Origin: Natronosalvus vescus
GTDB taxonomy: Archaea; Halobacteriota; Halobacteria; Halobacteriales; Natrialbaceae
Length of the DNA stretch: 64,000 nt
Direction: 5' to 3'
Assembly: GCF_023973145.1 (NCBI RefSeq)
Contig: NZ_CP099546.1
Span: 2,356,001 to 2,420,000 of the forward strand
This document shows positions 52,507 to 60,382 of the stretch, piece by piece (positions within the stretch are counted from its first letter, which is position 1; each line of letters begins with the position of its first letter). The position numbers and the translations under genes are program-made. The notes under the pieces are model-generated. The model saw only the letters and a program-made list of their open reading frames with translations. It was not told the origin of the DNA and searched no databases.

Positions 52507-53706
52507 TCAATTCGTCGTGACGACTTCGATCACGTCCCGTGGCTCGACCTCGTACTCCTTGCCGAGCTGGCGGTTGCTCCGGCAGTCGATGGCGTAGAGG
52601 AAACCGTCGCCGATATCGGAGTGCAGGCTGTAGGCGAAGTCCTCCGCTGTCGACTCCGGCGGGATCAGATAGCAGTCGGGCAATACCTCGCCGCGTTCGT
52701 TCCCCAGGCCGTTCGCCCCGCCGGGGAACACCGGGATGACGCCGAGCACGTCGAACAGCGCGGTCTCGAGCGCCGCTTGGACGCCCGTCGCACCGTACTC
52801 GGTCACGAATTCGCGAATCTGCTCGAGTCCCTGCTCCTGTTCGGGGGAGACGTCCCCAGTAATTTCGAAGTCGTCGTCGCCGGGTCGGTAGTCGACGACG
52901 CCGGCCTCGTCCGCCGTCTTGAGCGCCTTTTCGGCGTGGGCGCTGCAGGGAACGATCGTGAGGTGTTTGTACTCGGGGTCGCTCGTGATCGCTTCGAAGT
53001 TGGCCTGCGCCTCCGGGGTGTCCATCTTGTTAGCCGCGATCAGCATCGGCTTCGTCGTCTTGCGGATTTCGCGGGCCAACTCGAGTCTGTCCGCGTCGTC
53101 CCACTCCTCGGGGTCGAAGCCGATCCCCACGCGGCGGATCAGGAGCTTGAGCTCGTCCTCGTTCGTTTTGAACGCGCTCATCTGCTCGGCGAGATCGGCC
53201 TCGATGGCGTCGTCCTCGGTCGTGTACCCCGAGGCGTAGCGCTCGATCCCCTTCTCCAGAATGCCGAGATACCACTGGTCGAGTTCGGTCTCGAGGAAGT
53301 CGATGTCCTCGCGGGGGTCGTGGCCCTCGGTGGGTTCGCCCTCGAGGGTCGTCTCGCCGGCGAAGTCAACGACGTGAATTAGGACGTCGGTTTCGTTCAG
53401 GTCGGTCAGGAACTGGTTACCGAGGCCGTTGCCCTCGTGGGCGCCGGGGATCAGCCCGGCGACGTCGACCAGTTTCGTCGGGACGAAACGAACGTCGCCC
53501 TCGAGGTAGCCGACGCTGGGGGTCGACACTTCGCCGAATTCGGGGGCGGCGTCTTCGACCCGGACGTATGCTTCCCCGACGCTGGGGTCGATCGTGGTGA
53601 ACGGGTAGGCCCCCTCGGGGACGTCGTTCATCGTCGCCGCGTTGAAAAAGGAGGACTTGCCGACGGAGGGTTTGCCGACGAGTCCGATCCGATAACTCCT
53701 GCTCAT
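52507..53706 (-). CDS. ychF: YchF/OLA1-type ATPase (Obg family)
   Basis: Cytosolic P-loop NTPase of 399 residues related to translation. It has G1 GLVGKPSVGKSSFF, the G2/switch region around FTTIDPSVGEAYVRV, G3 LVDVAGLIPGAHEGNGLGN, and an ANKMD G4. The specificity loop is NKMD with Met, typical of YchF proteins that prefer ATP over GTP. A helical insertion spans about residues 135-205. The C-terminal TGS domain is at ~315-395 (LPDCYLIPPESTAEDFAYSLH). It is an ancient, single-copy gene in haloarchaea. Upstream and downstream genes are unrelated. Confidence 0.95.
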   Translation of the reverse strand: MSRSYRIGLVGKPSVGKSSFFNAATMNDVPEGAYPFTTIDPSVGEAYVRVEDAAPEFGEVSTPSVGYLEGDVRFVPTKLVDVAGLIPGAHEGNGLGNQFLTDLNETDVLIHVVDFAGETTLEGEPTEGHDPREDIDFLETELDQWYLGILEKGIERYASGYTTEDDAIEADLAEQMSAFKTNEDELKLLIRRVGIGFDPEEWDDADRLELAREIRKTTKPMLIAANKMDTPEAQANFEAITSDPEYKHLTIVPCSAHAEKALKTADEAGVVDYRPGDDDFEITGDVSPEQEQGLEQIREFVTEYGATGVQAALETALFDVLGVIPVFPGGANGLGNERGEVLPDCYLIPPESTAEDFAYSLHSDIGDGFLYAIDCRSNRQLGKEYEVEPRDVIEVVTTN

Positions 53707-53791
53707 TGTCAGTCGTGAGAGCGTATCGACTAAACGGGTTTTGATTCGTTCCTGCTATGGCATGACTGGACGTGACACGCTGGGTCTGTGG

Positions 53792-54067
53792 CTACACGAG
53801 GGCCTTCCAACTCCAGGCCCCAGTCGCAAGCACGACGACCGCGATCACTGCGAGAACGGCCCACTGCCCGCCTTCGGCTTCGGTGAACGGTACGGGAACC
53901 TCGATGAGGCCGGTCGCCTGTAGCATGGCCAGCGCGAGCACCACCATCGTGAAGATCGAGACGACGGCGACGGCGAGCCAGTTGCGTGCCATCCACCGTC
54001 CTTCCTGGCGGGCGTCCTCGGAATCCTCCGTCGGCGTCTCCGTCGGCCGATCGTCTGGTTTGCTCAT
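53792..54067 (-). CDS. Small haloarchaeal membrane protein
   Basis: A 91-residue protein with a hydrophilic, acidic first 25 residues (PDDRPTETPTEDSED) and two helices: NWLAVAVVSIFTMVVLALAM and AVLAVIAVVVLATGAWSWKA. It has no recognisable domain. The length and composition fit a conserved haloarchaeal two-helix membrane protein of unknown function. It lies alone between the ychF and lipoprotein genes, on the same strand. Confidence 0.68.
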   Translation of the reverse strand: MSKPDDRPTETPTEDSEDARQEGRWMARNWLAVAVVSIFTMVVLALAMLQATGLIEVPVPFTEAEGGQWAVLAVIAVVVLATGAWSWKALV

Positions 54068-54165
54068 ACGCGGTCTAGACTCGTCCCCGCCCTTACCGTT
54101 GAACCTGCAGGTTCAGGGCTCGAGGACCGTGGCCTCCAGCGGGCATCGTCCGTCGTGCGCCCCTC

Positions 54166-54936
54166 TCAGGAACCGTGCTCGAGACTGGACTCGGCTTCGT
54201 CCAGCCAATCGGGTTCGGCGGGGCCGCCCTCGTTAGGTTCGATTTCGACGAAATGTTCGAACTGGTGATACTCGGATTCGGCCGGAATAATCCCCTCGAC
54301 GTGGTAGTACTCGACGAGTCCAGCATCGGTGAGGAAGAGCTCCACCGAGAGGTTCTCATACGAGTCGAACGTCGACGCGGTTCCGGTGAGTCGATAGTGA
54401 CCTCCCTCACGTTCGACGGTATCGACTACCTGGGCGACGTCGGCGAGCGATATCGGCATCGCCGGGTCGACGCCGCTTTCGGATTCCTCGACGTACGTCG
54501 TGTTGCCGTCTTCGTCCACGAGTTTCAGCACCGTTGTCTCGCCATCGTACCAGCGCTCTCGTGTGGTGTAGCGGTGATGTGACTCCGCGACGGGGCCACC
54601 GATTTCGACGTCGACCAACGCGGGCGCGCCGCCGCCAGCGACGCTTCGCGTTTCGACCCACGTCTCGATGCGCTCTCCGGACTCGTTTTTGAACGTGGTC
54701 AGCCGTTTCTCCCGATGGGGCTGCGCATCGAGTTGCTCGCGGTGTTCGGATTCGAGTGCGATGCCACTCGTTAGTTCGTCGTCTGCTATCCCGGCTGGCT
54801 GCTCGGTTTCGAATTCGTCCCCGGTGAACGCGTCGTCGACCTCATAGGGCTCGCGGTCGTCGCCGTACTCGAGCGCCTGGCACCCTGCCGTCGTGACGAG
54901 GAGGGCGATGACGACGACGATGGCGATACGAGGCAT
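54166..54936 (-). CDS. Sec-type lipoprotein (DUF7537-like)
   Basis: A 256-residue exported lipoprotein: signal peptide MPRIAIVVVIALLVTTAGC gives lipidated Cys19. The mature region is beta-rich and acidic, with a LTSGIALESEHREQLDAQPH segment, SHHRYTTRERWYDGETTVLK, and GHYRLTGTASTFDSYENLSV. The repeated short strands match the haloarchaeal DUF7537 family, which resembles LolA/LolB-type carriers in outline. Such lipoproteins are common and their ligand is unknown. The gene is transcribed toward the small membrane gene. Confidence 0.8.
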   Translation of the reverse strand: MPRIAIVVVIALLVTTAGCQALEYGDDREPYEVDDAFTGDEFETEQPAGIADDELTSGIALESEHREQLDAQPHREKRLTTFKNESGERIETWVETRSVAGGGAPALVDVEIGGPVAESHHRYTTRERWYDGETTVLKLVDEDGNTTYVEESESGVDPAMPISLADVAQVVDTVEREGGHYRLTGTASTFDSYENLSVELFLTDAGLVEYYHVEGIIPAESEYHQFEHFVEIEPNEGGPAEPDWLDEAESSLEHGS

Positions 54937-55079
54937 CTGTACGCGTTTTGACCAGTCCTGCAGTAATAATAGTTGTCCTGCTAACGTATCGGGTCGGTAG
55001 TTTTCTCAAAATGAACGGTTCGAACGACGTTCCGGACGTCGACGACCGGGTCTGCAGTCTGCTCTTGACGCAGTCCGGG

Positions 55080-55125
55080 ACAGGGAACTCTCGACTTGGC
55101 GTGGGCAGGAACAGGGAACTCTCGA
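55080..55125. repeat. Direct repeat of 15 bases, spaced 31
   Basis: ACAGGGAACTCTCGA occurs at 55080-55094 and again at 55111-55125, both in the 250-base gap between the lipoprotein gene and the Get3 gene. The 31-base period is about three helical turns. It is close to the stop of the Get3 gene on its 3' side. Confidence 0.6.
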
Positions 55126-55189
55126 GGCGGATCCGTGTCGAAGTTCCACCTGTCTGTCTCCGCTCGAGATCATCGGTCGTGTCCGGAAC

Positions 55190-56164
55190 TCAGACGGACG
55201 TCGGCGCTTCGACGCTCGTCTCGATCTCGAGTTCCTCGGCGACGTCGGAGAGGAGATCACCCTTGACCTCCGCGACACGCCACCCGATCTCGGCCACCAG
55301 CGGCGGCTCGAACGTCTCCCGGATCGTCTCGAGATGGGCGCTTTCGGTCTTGACGCGCTCGCGAAGGTAGCGCGCCCCGCGGCCGTTCTCGTCCGGATCC
55401 GGTTCGGGCGTGAGTTTGTTGGCGATGAGACCTCGAACGGCGAGGTCTTTCTCCTGGAACTCCTCGATCGAGCGCTCGGTCTCGTTCAGGGAGAGTTCGT
55501 CCGGGTTCAGCACGAGGAAGAACGCGGCGTCTTCGCGCAGGGCGGTGCCGGCGTACTCGAAGAACGCCTTCCGTCCCTCGAGGCGGGCGAGGACGGGATC
55601 ACCCTCCATGACGCGACGGGGTTCGTTCTTGCCGATCGCCGCCTTCTCGAAGAGGTCGATACTGGTTCGTCGCTTGTACATGAGCCGGTCGATCCACTGC
55701 TCGAGCAGCTCCGGGAGGCCCAGCAGCCGGAGGGTGCTCCCCGAGGGGGCGGTGTCGAAGACGACCCGATCGTACTCGTCGGAATCGCGCATCACGTCCA
55801 CGAATCGGTCGAACAGGGCCGACTCGTAGGCGCCGGGGGTGCCGTGGGCCATCTCGAGCTGGCGGTTGATCTCGTTGACCATCGCCGCCGACACCTGCTC
55901 GGAGAGATCCTGCCGAATCTCGTCGAGGTGGCGGATGACCTCGTCCTCGGGATCGAGTTGCATCGCGTCGAGTCCCTCGATCCCCTCGACGGGCTGGGGG
56001 GTGTCGTCGAACGGCTGGTCGAACACGTCGGTGACGGAGTGGGCCGGATCGGTCGAGACGACGAGCGTCCGCAGGCCGTCGCGAGCACAGCGAAGCCCGT
56101 AGGCACACGAGACGGTCGTCTTACCGACCCCGCCTTTGCCGCCGAAGAAGACGAATGGTTCCAT
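55190..56164 (-). CDS. Get3/ArsA family ATPase
   Basis: A 324-residue P-loop ATPase of the ArsA/Get3 group. The deviant Walker A GGKGGVGKTT (residues 8-17) carries the intradimer Lys; STDPAHSVTDVF is the switch I/signature and VVFDTAPSGSTLRLLGLP the switch II region. It has one nucleotide domain, unlike duplicated ArsA. No metal CxxC or arsenic-binding Cys triplet is seen, so arsenite pumping is unlikely; targeting of tail-anchored membrane proteins is the usual archaeal Get3 role. The seven-base gap to the small upstream gene suggests one operon. Start MEPFVFFGG fits. Confidence 0.9.
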   Translation of the reverse strand: MEPFVFFGGKGGVGKTTVSCAYGLRCARDGLRTLVVSTDPAHSVTDVFDQPFDDTPQPVEGIEGLDAMQLDPEDEVIRHLDEIRQDLSEQVSAAMVNEINRQLEMAHGTPGAYESALFDRFVDVMRDSDEYDRVVFDTAPSGSTLRLLGLPELLEQWIDRLMYKRRTSIDLFEKAAIGKNEPRRVMEGDPVLARLEGRKAFFEYAGTALREDAAFFLVLNPDELSLNETERSIEEFQEKDLAVRGLIANKLTPEPDPDENGRGARYLRERVKTESAHLETIRETFEPPLVAEIGWRVAEVKGDLLSDVAEELEIETSVEAPTSV

Positions 56165-56171
56165 GGTTCGA

Positions 56172-56468
56172 TCAGAAGTGATACTGCTGGCCCTTTCGCT
56201 CGAGGAGCGTCCCACGATCCCACAGCCGTCGCTCCCAGGCTTCGAACTCGTCCTCGAGGTAGGGGAGCAGTTCGGCGGTGTAATACGAGACCGGCGAGGG
56301 GATGCCGAACGCGTCGGGGAAACACGCCAGCATGAACGCGTCCTCGGCGTCCTCGGCTTCCTTTTCGATCTTCTCGTAGGCGGGGTGGGAGATCAGTCCG
56401 TGATAGAACCCACGGAGCCACTCGTCGAGGATCGCCCGGTATCGTTCGATCCGGTCGGCCAGTTCCAT
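56172..56468 (-). CDS. Small haloarchaeal protein in operon with Get3-like ATPase
   Basis: A 98-residue soluble protein with no domain I can name. It is mainly helical: DRIERYRAILDEWLRGFYHG, HPAYEKIEKEAEDAEDAFML and an IPSPVSYYTAELLPYLEDEF segment, ending RGTLLERKGQQYHF. The strong pattern and ATG at MELAD match a conserved haloarchaeal protein. It precedes the Get3-like ATPase by seven bases, so it is likely co-transcribed and may be its partner (inferred). An alternative ATG five codons upstream exists. Confidence 0.72.
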   Translation of the reverse strand: MELADRIERYRAILDEWLRGFYHGLISHPAYEKIEKEAEDAEDAFMLACFPDAFGIPSPVSYYTAELLPYLEDEFEAWERRLWDRGTLLERKGQQYHF

Positions 56469-56571
56469 GTCAGTACATGCCATCCGGGCGGCTAAAAGCT
56501 GTCGAGGGTTCCGTTCGGGGTGCGGTATCGTGAGGGTCGCTTTCAAGACGGTTCGGTTCCAGTGACTGCGT

Positions 56572-57861
56572 ATGGATACGGATATGGACGGGGGCATTCC
56601 GGTCACGATTCTCTCGGGCAGCCTCGGAGCCGGGAAAACGACGTTGCTCAACCAGCTGCTGTCGAACGCCGGCGATCGAACGCTCGCGGTGCTGGTCAAC
56701 GACATGGGCGAGGTCAACGTCGACGCCGAACTCGTCGCCGAGGGCTCGGAACTCGACCTCGAGGACGGCATCGCCGAACTCTCGAACGGCTGTATCTGCT
56801 GTGAGCTCCAGGACGACCTCGAGACGGCCGTCGTCAGGTTGGCCCGCGACCGTTCGTTCGATCACCTGATCGTCGAATCCTCGGGGATCTCCGAGCCTGC
56901 TCCGGTCGCGCGGTTGTTCACGACCGAGTCACGCGTCGCCGCCAAATACACGGTCGATACGCTCGTGACCGTCCTCGACACGCCCGCGTTCCTCGAGGCG
57001 TTCTCGGGGGAGGCGGTTCCAGAGCGCCGCGGCGAGGACGACGACCGGCCGCTCTCGGATCTGCTCGTCGAACAGGTCGAGGTGTCGAACGTCGTCTTGC
57101 TCAACAAGGCGGATCTGTGCTCGGACGCCGAACTCGAGCACGCGGCGGAACTCGTCCGGGCGCTTCAGCCTGACGCGGAGACGATCCCAACCGAGTTCTC
57201 GGCCGTCGACCCAGACCAGTTGCTCGGTCGTGGTCTGTTCGAACAGGAGCGGCTGAGTGACCTCCCCGGGTGGAAGCGGGCGCTCGAGGCTGGTCACGAT
57301 GACGGCCACGAGCATGGTCATGGTGGCGATGACGGGGACAGGCACGCTGATAGTCACGATGACGGCCACGAGAACTCCCACCACAAGCACGAACACAACC
57401 ACTACCACCCCGACGAGGTGTACGGCGTCTCCTCGTTCGTCTACCGTCGGCGTCGCCCCTTCCACCCCGACCGATTCGCGGCGTTCCTCCGCGAGCTTCC
57501 GCCCGAAATCGTCCGCGCCAAAGGTACCGCCTGGCTCGCCGACAACGAGATGCGCGTCGCCATCGCCCAGGCCGGGCCGTCCGTTCGCGTCACCGCACAG
57601 GGGCCGTGGATCGCGAGCCTGCCCGCCGTCGAACGCGACATGTACCGCTCGAGCCGGCCCGAACTCGAGTGGGACGACGAACACGGTGATCGACGGACGG
57701 AACTCGTCTTCATCGGTACCGACTACGACGAGTCGGCGCTCAGGGAGTTGCTCTCGGCGGCGCTCGTGACGGACGGCGAGTGGGGCGAGTCCGTGGACGA
57801 GCCCGATAACGACCCGTTCCCCGTCGAACAGGGCGGTGAATCCGTTCTTCGTGAGCCCTGA
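56572..57861 (+). CDS. COG0523 GTPase (CobW/ZigA type) with His-rich loop
   Basis: A 429-residue G3E GTPase of the CobW/ZNG1 metallochaperone group. Walker A GSLGAGKTT (16-24), the metal site GCICCEL (Cys74, Cys76, Cys77), ESSGISEP and NKAD are all present. Between the GTPase and C-terminal CobW domains is a loop (~240-282) with about 18 His plus Asp/Glu, a probable metal-binding sink. It is thought to deliver zinc or cobalt to client enzymes; the client is unknown. The gene lies divergent to the Get3-like operon, with ~100 bases between starts, which may share regulation. Confidence 0.93.
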   Translation: MDTDMDGGIPVTILSGSLGAGKTTLLNQLLSNAGDRTLAVLVNDMGEVNVDAELVAEGSELDLEDGIAELSNGCICCELQDDLETAVVRLARDRSFDHLIVESSGISEPAPVARLFTTESRVAAKYTVDTLVTVLDTPAFLEAFSGEAVPERRGEDDDRPLSDLLVEQVEVSNVVLLNKADLCSDAELEHAAELVRALQPDAETIPTEFSAVDPDQLLGRGLFEQERLSDLPGWKRALEAGHDDGHEHGHGGDDGDRHADSHDDGHENSHHKHEHNHYHPDEVYGVSSFVYRRRRPFHPDRFAAFLRELPPEIVRAKGTAWLADNEMRVAIAQAGPSVRVTAQGPWIASLPAVERDMYRSSRPELEWDDEHGDRRTELVFIGTDYDESALRELLSAALVTDGEWGESVDEPDNDPFPVEQGGESVLREP

Positions 57862-57912
57862 CCGAGGCTGACAGTTCCGAGGCTGCTTGTTTTCGGTGTC
57901 ACGGCACGCCGG

Positions 57913-58230
57913 TCAGAGCATTAACGGAATCGCGAGCCCAATCATCAGAACGGCGAGGACGAGCATGAGGTAAAACAGCCGGACGGCACGGACGCTAGCG
58001 GGAACGACGCCAACGGTTTCCGGCCGCGCCGTCCAGACCTGCCAGTAATACGAGCCGAACGCGACGGCGAGAAAGAGCGCGAACGAAACGCCGACCGAGA
58101 GCTCGAGTCCTGCGCCCAGGGCTTGACCGTACAGTGGGCCGAACGAGAGCACGAACATGAAGGTAAGCCCGACGACGACCAGAAACGGGACTGGGTCGAC
58201 GGGCGTCCCCTCGTGGTTCCGAAGTCGCAT
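57913..58230 (-). CDS. Haloarchaeal membrane protein, three helices
   Basis: A 105-residue membrane protein with three helices (VPFLVVVGLTFMFVLSFGPL, VGVSFALFLAVAFGSYYWQV, RLFYLMLVLAVLMIGLAI). It is not a match to any family I know. N-terminus MRLRNHEGTPVD is polar. It converges on the COG0523 gene and is divergent from a second small membrane gene. Its conserved length suggests a real gene, but no role can be inferred. Confidence 0.65.
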   Translation of the reverse strand: MRLRNHEGTPVDPVPFLVVVGLTFMFVLSFGPLYGQALGAGLELSVGVSFALFLAVAFGSYYWQVWTARPETVGVVPASVRAVRLFYLMLVLAVLMIGLAIPLML

Positions 58231-58288
58231 GGGGGACGAACACCGTCGAGCGCCAAAGAGCTAAGTGTCGAACGAACCGTTCTCGAGT

Positions 58289-58519
58289 ATGAGCGATCCG
58301 GAGGCGGATGAGAAATCCAGGGGGTTCAGCGAGGGGCTCTCCTCGTCACAGGGCGATATTCGCGTTCTGTTTGTACTGAACGCCCTCCTATCGACGCTGT
58401 TTGGCTGGACGATCATCTGGGGACTGTCGTTGCTAGGGATGGCCGAGTACTCCCTCATCAACGTCGCTACGGCTGCGATCGTCCTGTTTGCGTTGACCTA
58501 CGCGGTAACGATGTCGTGA
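58289..58519 (+). CDS. Small membrane protein, two helices
   Basis: A 76-residue protein with a charged first ~25 residues (SDPEADEKSRGFSEGLSSS) and two helices, RVLFVLNALLSTLFGWTIIW and INVATAAIVLFALTYAVTM. Base composition is slightly lower in GC than neighbours. The ATG fits; a GTG upstream would extend it by eight residues. Function unknown. A pair of inverted repeats follows. Confidence 0.62.
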   Translation: MSDPEADEKSRGFSEGLSSSQGDIRVLFVLNALLSTLFGWTIIWGLSLLGMAEYSLINVATAAIVLFALTYAVTMS

Positions 58520-58613
58520 CGTGGGAATCGATCACTGGCAACTCGGTTGGCGCTCGCTCGAGTGGACGGCACGTAAACGCGCTCGCTCGAGTATCGAACG
58601 TCTTCTCATATCG

Positions 58614-58679
58614 GCGGCTATAGTAGCCGCTGTACGTCAGTACACACCTGATCGCCAGACGTATCGGAGATCAGTGTGT
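58614..58679. repeat. Twin inverted repeats between two small genes
   Basis: GCGGCTA-TAG-TAGCCGC (58614-58630) is a perfect 7-bp hairpin with a 3-base loop. It is followed by ACACACCTGATC (58642-58653) pairing with GATCAGTGTGT (58669-58679) with one bulged base. The two stems sit in a 240-base non-coding gap between a small membrane gene and a converging small gene. Confidence 0.7.
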
Positions 58680-58763
58680 AATCCGTTTCAGTTGTACTAC
58701 ACTAACGGTGGACACCACTCCTGATCGAGTTGCCGTCAATCTTGGAACCGGAACTGGATCGGG

Positions 58764-58985
58764 CTACCGTCCGTAAATAATCCGCTGTACACTCGCATCG
58801 ATGCGACTCGTCACGCGACCGGCCCAGGCGCCAGGGGACATCCGCCGAAGTGTCGCGTCGTCAATCTCGATCGCCTCGCCGGCGAACGGATCGCGATCGG
58901 CTGCCTTCTCGTCGTCAGAGCCGACGGCGTCGACGACGGTCGACATCGAACACCGGCCGCACGATTCGGTTTTCTTTCCTCCCAT
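58764..58985 (-). CDS. Small haloarchaeal protein with CGRC motif
   Basis: A 73-residue frame starting MGGKKTESCGRCSMSTVVDA and continuing acidic (GSDDEKAADRDPFAGEAIEI) into DDATLRRMSPGAWAGRVTSR. A single CGRC could bind zinc only as part of a dimer. A TATA-like TTTACC lies about 31-36 bases upstream on the coding strand, supporting this start; starts nearer MSTVV and longer ones are possible. Function unknown. The TSRIDASVQRIIYGR C-terminus looks conserved in tone. Coding is fairly likely but not certain. Confidence 0.5.
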   Translation of the reverse strand: MGGKKTESCGRCSMSTVVDAVGSDDEKAADRDPFAGEAIEIDDATLRRMSPGAWAGRVTSRIDASVQRIIYGR

Positions 58986-59109
58986 GGGCGTTCCTTGTAT
59001 GGTAGTACGTCTCACTGGGGTAAAGTGTACCGCCTCGAGTGCAGGCACGGGGTTCGTGGAGGCTGCATCCACCGACGCCTATTTGCTCCCCGAAGCGAGT
59101 ACCTGTGGT

Positions 59110-59496
59110 ATGGGATACCGAGTCGTCGATCCGGAAACGGTCGACCCCGCTCCGGATCGCCCGTGTGAGTGCCGAAAGCTGTCGGCGGCCGCCGGCCTCG
59201 AGGCAATGGCGCTCAACCGGTTTCGTGCCGATCCGGGCGAGGAGATACCGCTGGCCTACCACTACCACGACACCCAGCAGGAGGCGTTCTACGTCGTCGA
59301 TGGCACGCTATCGGTCGAAACGCCCGACGAAACCTACACCGTCGAGCAGGACTCGCTGTTCGTCGCCGATCCCGAGAGCCCCCATCGGGCGTACAACCCG
59401 GCCGATGCGGACGAGGCGGTGACGGTGCTTGCCATTGGTGCCCCACCAGCTGACGACGACGCACACGTGTACGATCCCGAGAACGAGAGGGCGTGA
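59110..59496 (+). CDS. Cupin-domain protein
   Basis: A 128-residue single cupin barrel. The first cupin motif is AYHYHDTQQEAFYVVDGTL, with two His and the Gln/Glu region where the metal ligands lie; the second motif is LFVADPESPHRAYN with a further His. The N-terminal GYRVVDPETVDPAPDRPCEC includes two Cys outside the barrel. Such small cupins bind a metal and act as isomerases, dioxygenases or regulators; no substrate can be named. The next gene begins within or just after its stop (GTGA overlap), so the two are one operon. Confidence 0.88.
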   Translation: MGYRVVDPETVDPAPDRPCECRKLSAAAGLEAMALNRFRADPGEEIPLAYHYHDTQQEAFYVVDGTLSVETPDETYTVEQDSLFVADPESPHRAYNPADADEAVTVLAIGAPPADDDAHVYDPENERA

Positions 59497-59501
59497 GTGA
59501 G

Positions 59502-60137
59502 ATGAGTAACGAACCGGACGCACCCGAAGCCGACGACCTGCCCGAAGCTGACGACCTGCCCGACGACCTCTGGGCGGAGGTTCCCGAGTGGGACGACGAG
59601 TACCTCGACAGAGTCGCTCACCGACTGATCTACAGCTACGACCTCGAGAAGGACTACCGCCTCGAGGGGGAGCGCTGGGATCTCTACGGCGAGATGCGCG
59701 TCGTTACCCAGAAGCAATTCTTCCATCCGGCGTTGAGCTACGCCGACCACGAGGCCGAGGAGTACCTATTCGCTCGTCGTGCACCCCGACCGACCGTCCG
59801 CGACCTCGAGCGCCTCGTTGACCTCGGACACGAGGTGGCCGACGAGCAAATCGTCGCCGACGAGGAACACTTCGGCACGGACGTGAGCTTCGTGCTCGTC
59901 GCCGACGAATTGACCGACGACGTCCGCGAGTACGTCTCCGGCTTTCGCGACCGGACGCTGTTGAAGTTCGGCTACTACGGCCACTACGACGTCAACCTCG
60001 CCGTCGTCGTTCCGGCGGACGAAGACCACGTGGCCAGCGAGGCCGCCGACGTCGCCGAGGCGTTCACCCTCTGGGCGGACGTCACCACGCCCGAGGAAGG
60101 CGTCCTCTCACGGTTTGCGAAACGGTTCTGGCGGTAG
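59502..60137 (+). CDS. Conserved haloarchaeal protein in operon with cupin
   Basis: A 211-residue acidic soluble protein. The N-terminus has repeated DAPEADDLPEADDLPDDL, then DEYLDRVAHRLIYSYDLEKD and GEMRVVTQKQFFHPALSYAD. Later segments LVADELTDDVREYVSGFRDR and TLLKFGYYGHYDVNLAVVVP look like a compact domain, ending SRFAKRFWR. I recognise no family. A GTG three codons upstream overlaps the cupin stop (GTGA); both starts are possible. The coupling with a cupin protein suggests a common task. Confidence 0.72.
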   Translation: MSNEPDAPEADDLPEADDLPDDLWAEVPEWDDEYLDRVAHRLIYSYDLEKDYRLEGERWDLYGEMRVVTQKQFFHPALSYADHEAEEYLFARRAPRPTVRDLERLVDLGHEVADEQIVADEEHFGTDVSFVLVADELTDDVREYVSGFRDRTLLKFGYYGHYDVNLAVVVPADEDHVASEAADVAEAFTLWADVTTPEEGVLSRFAKRFWR

Positions 60138-60382
60138 CCGGTCGTTCGGACGCGATCGGTGAAGGTGGTCGCTCGAGCGTGGTTTTACGAATGGAGTGGT
60201 ATGGTATTCCGGCCGATTACGTGCTTTGCGGTAATCCGAGCCCGTGTCTGCAGTCGCTTCTCCGGAGACTGATTCTCGCGATTCCTCGAGCCTGTCGTCG
60301 TCCACCGATATGAGTGCATAGCGGCGGCTCGAGTGTGCAGCTTCCAAAAAATGCGTTAGTCGGTTGTCGGTGTTCAGTCTTC

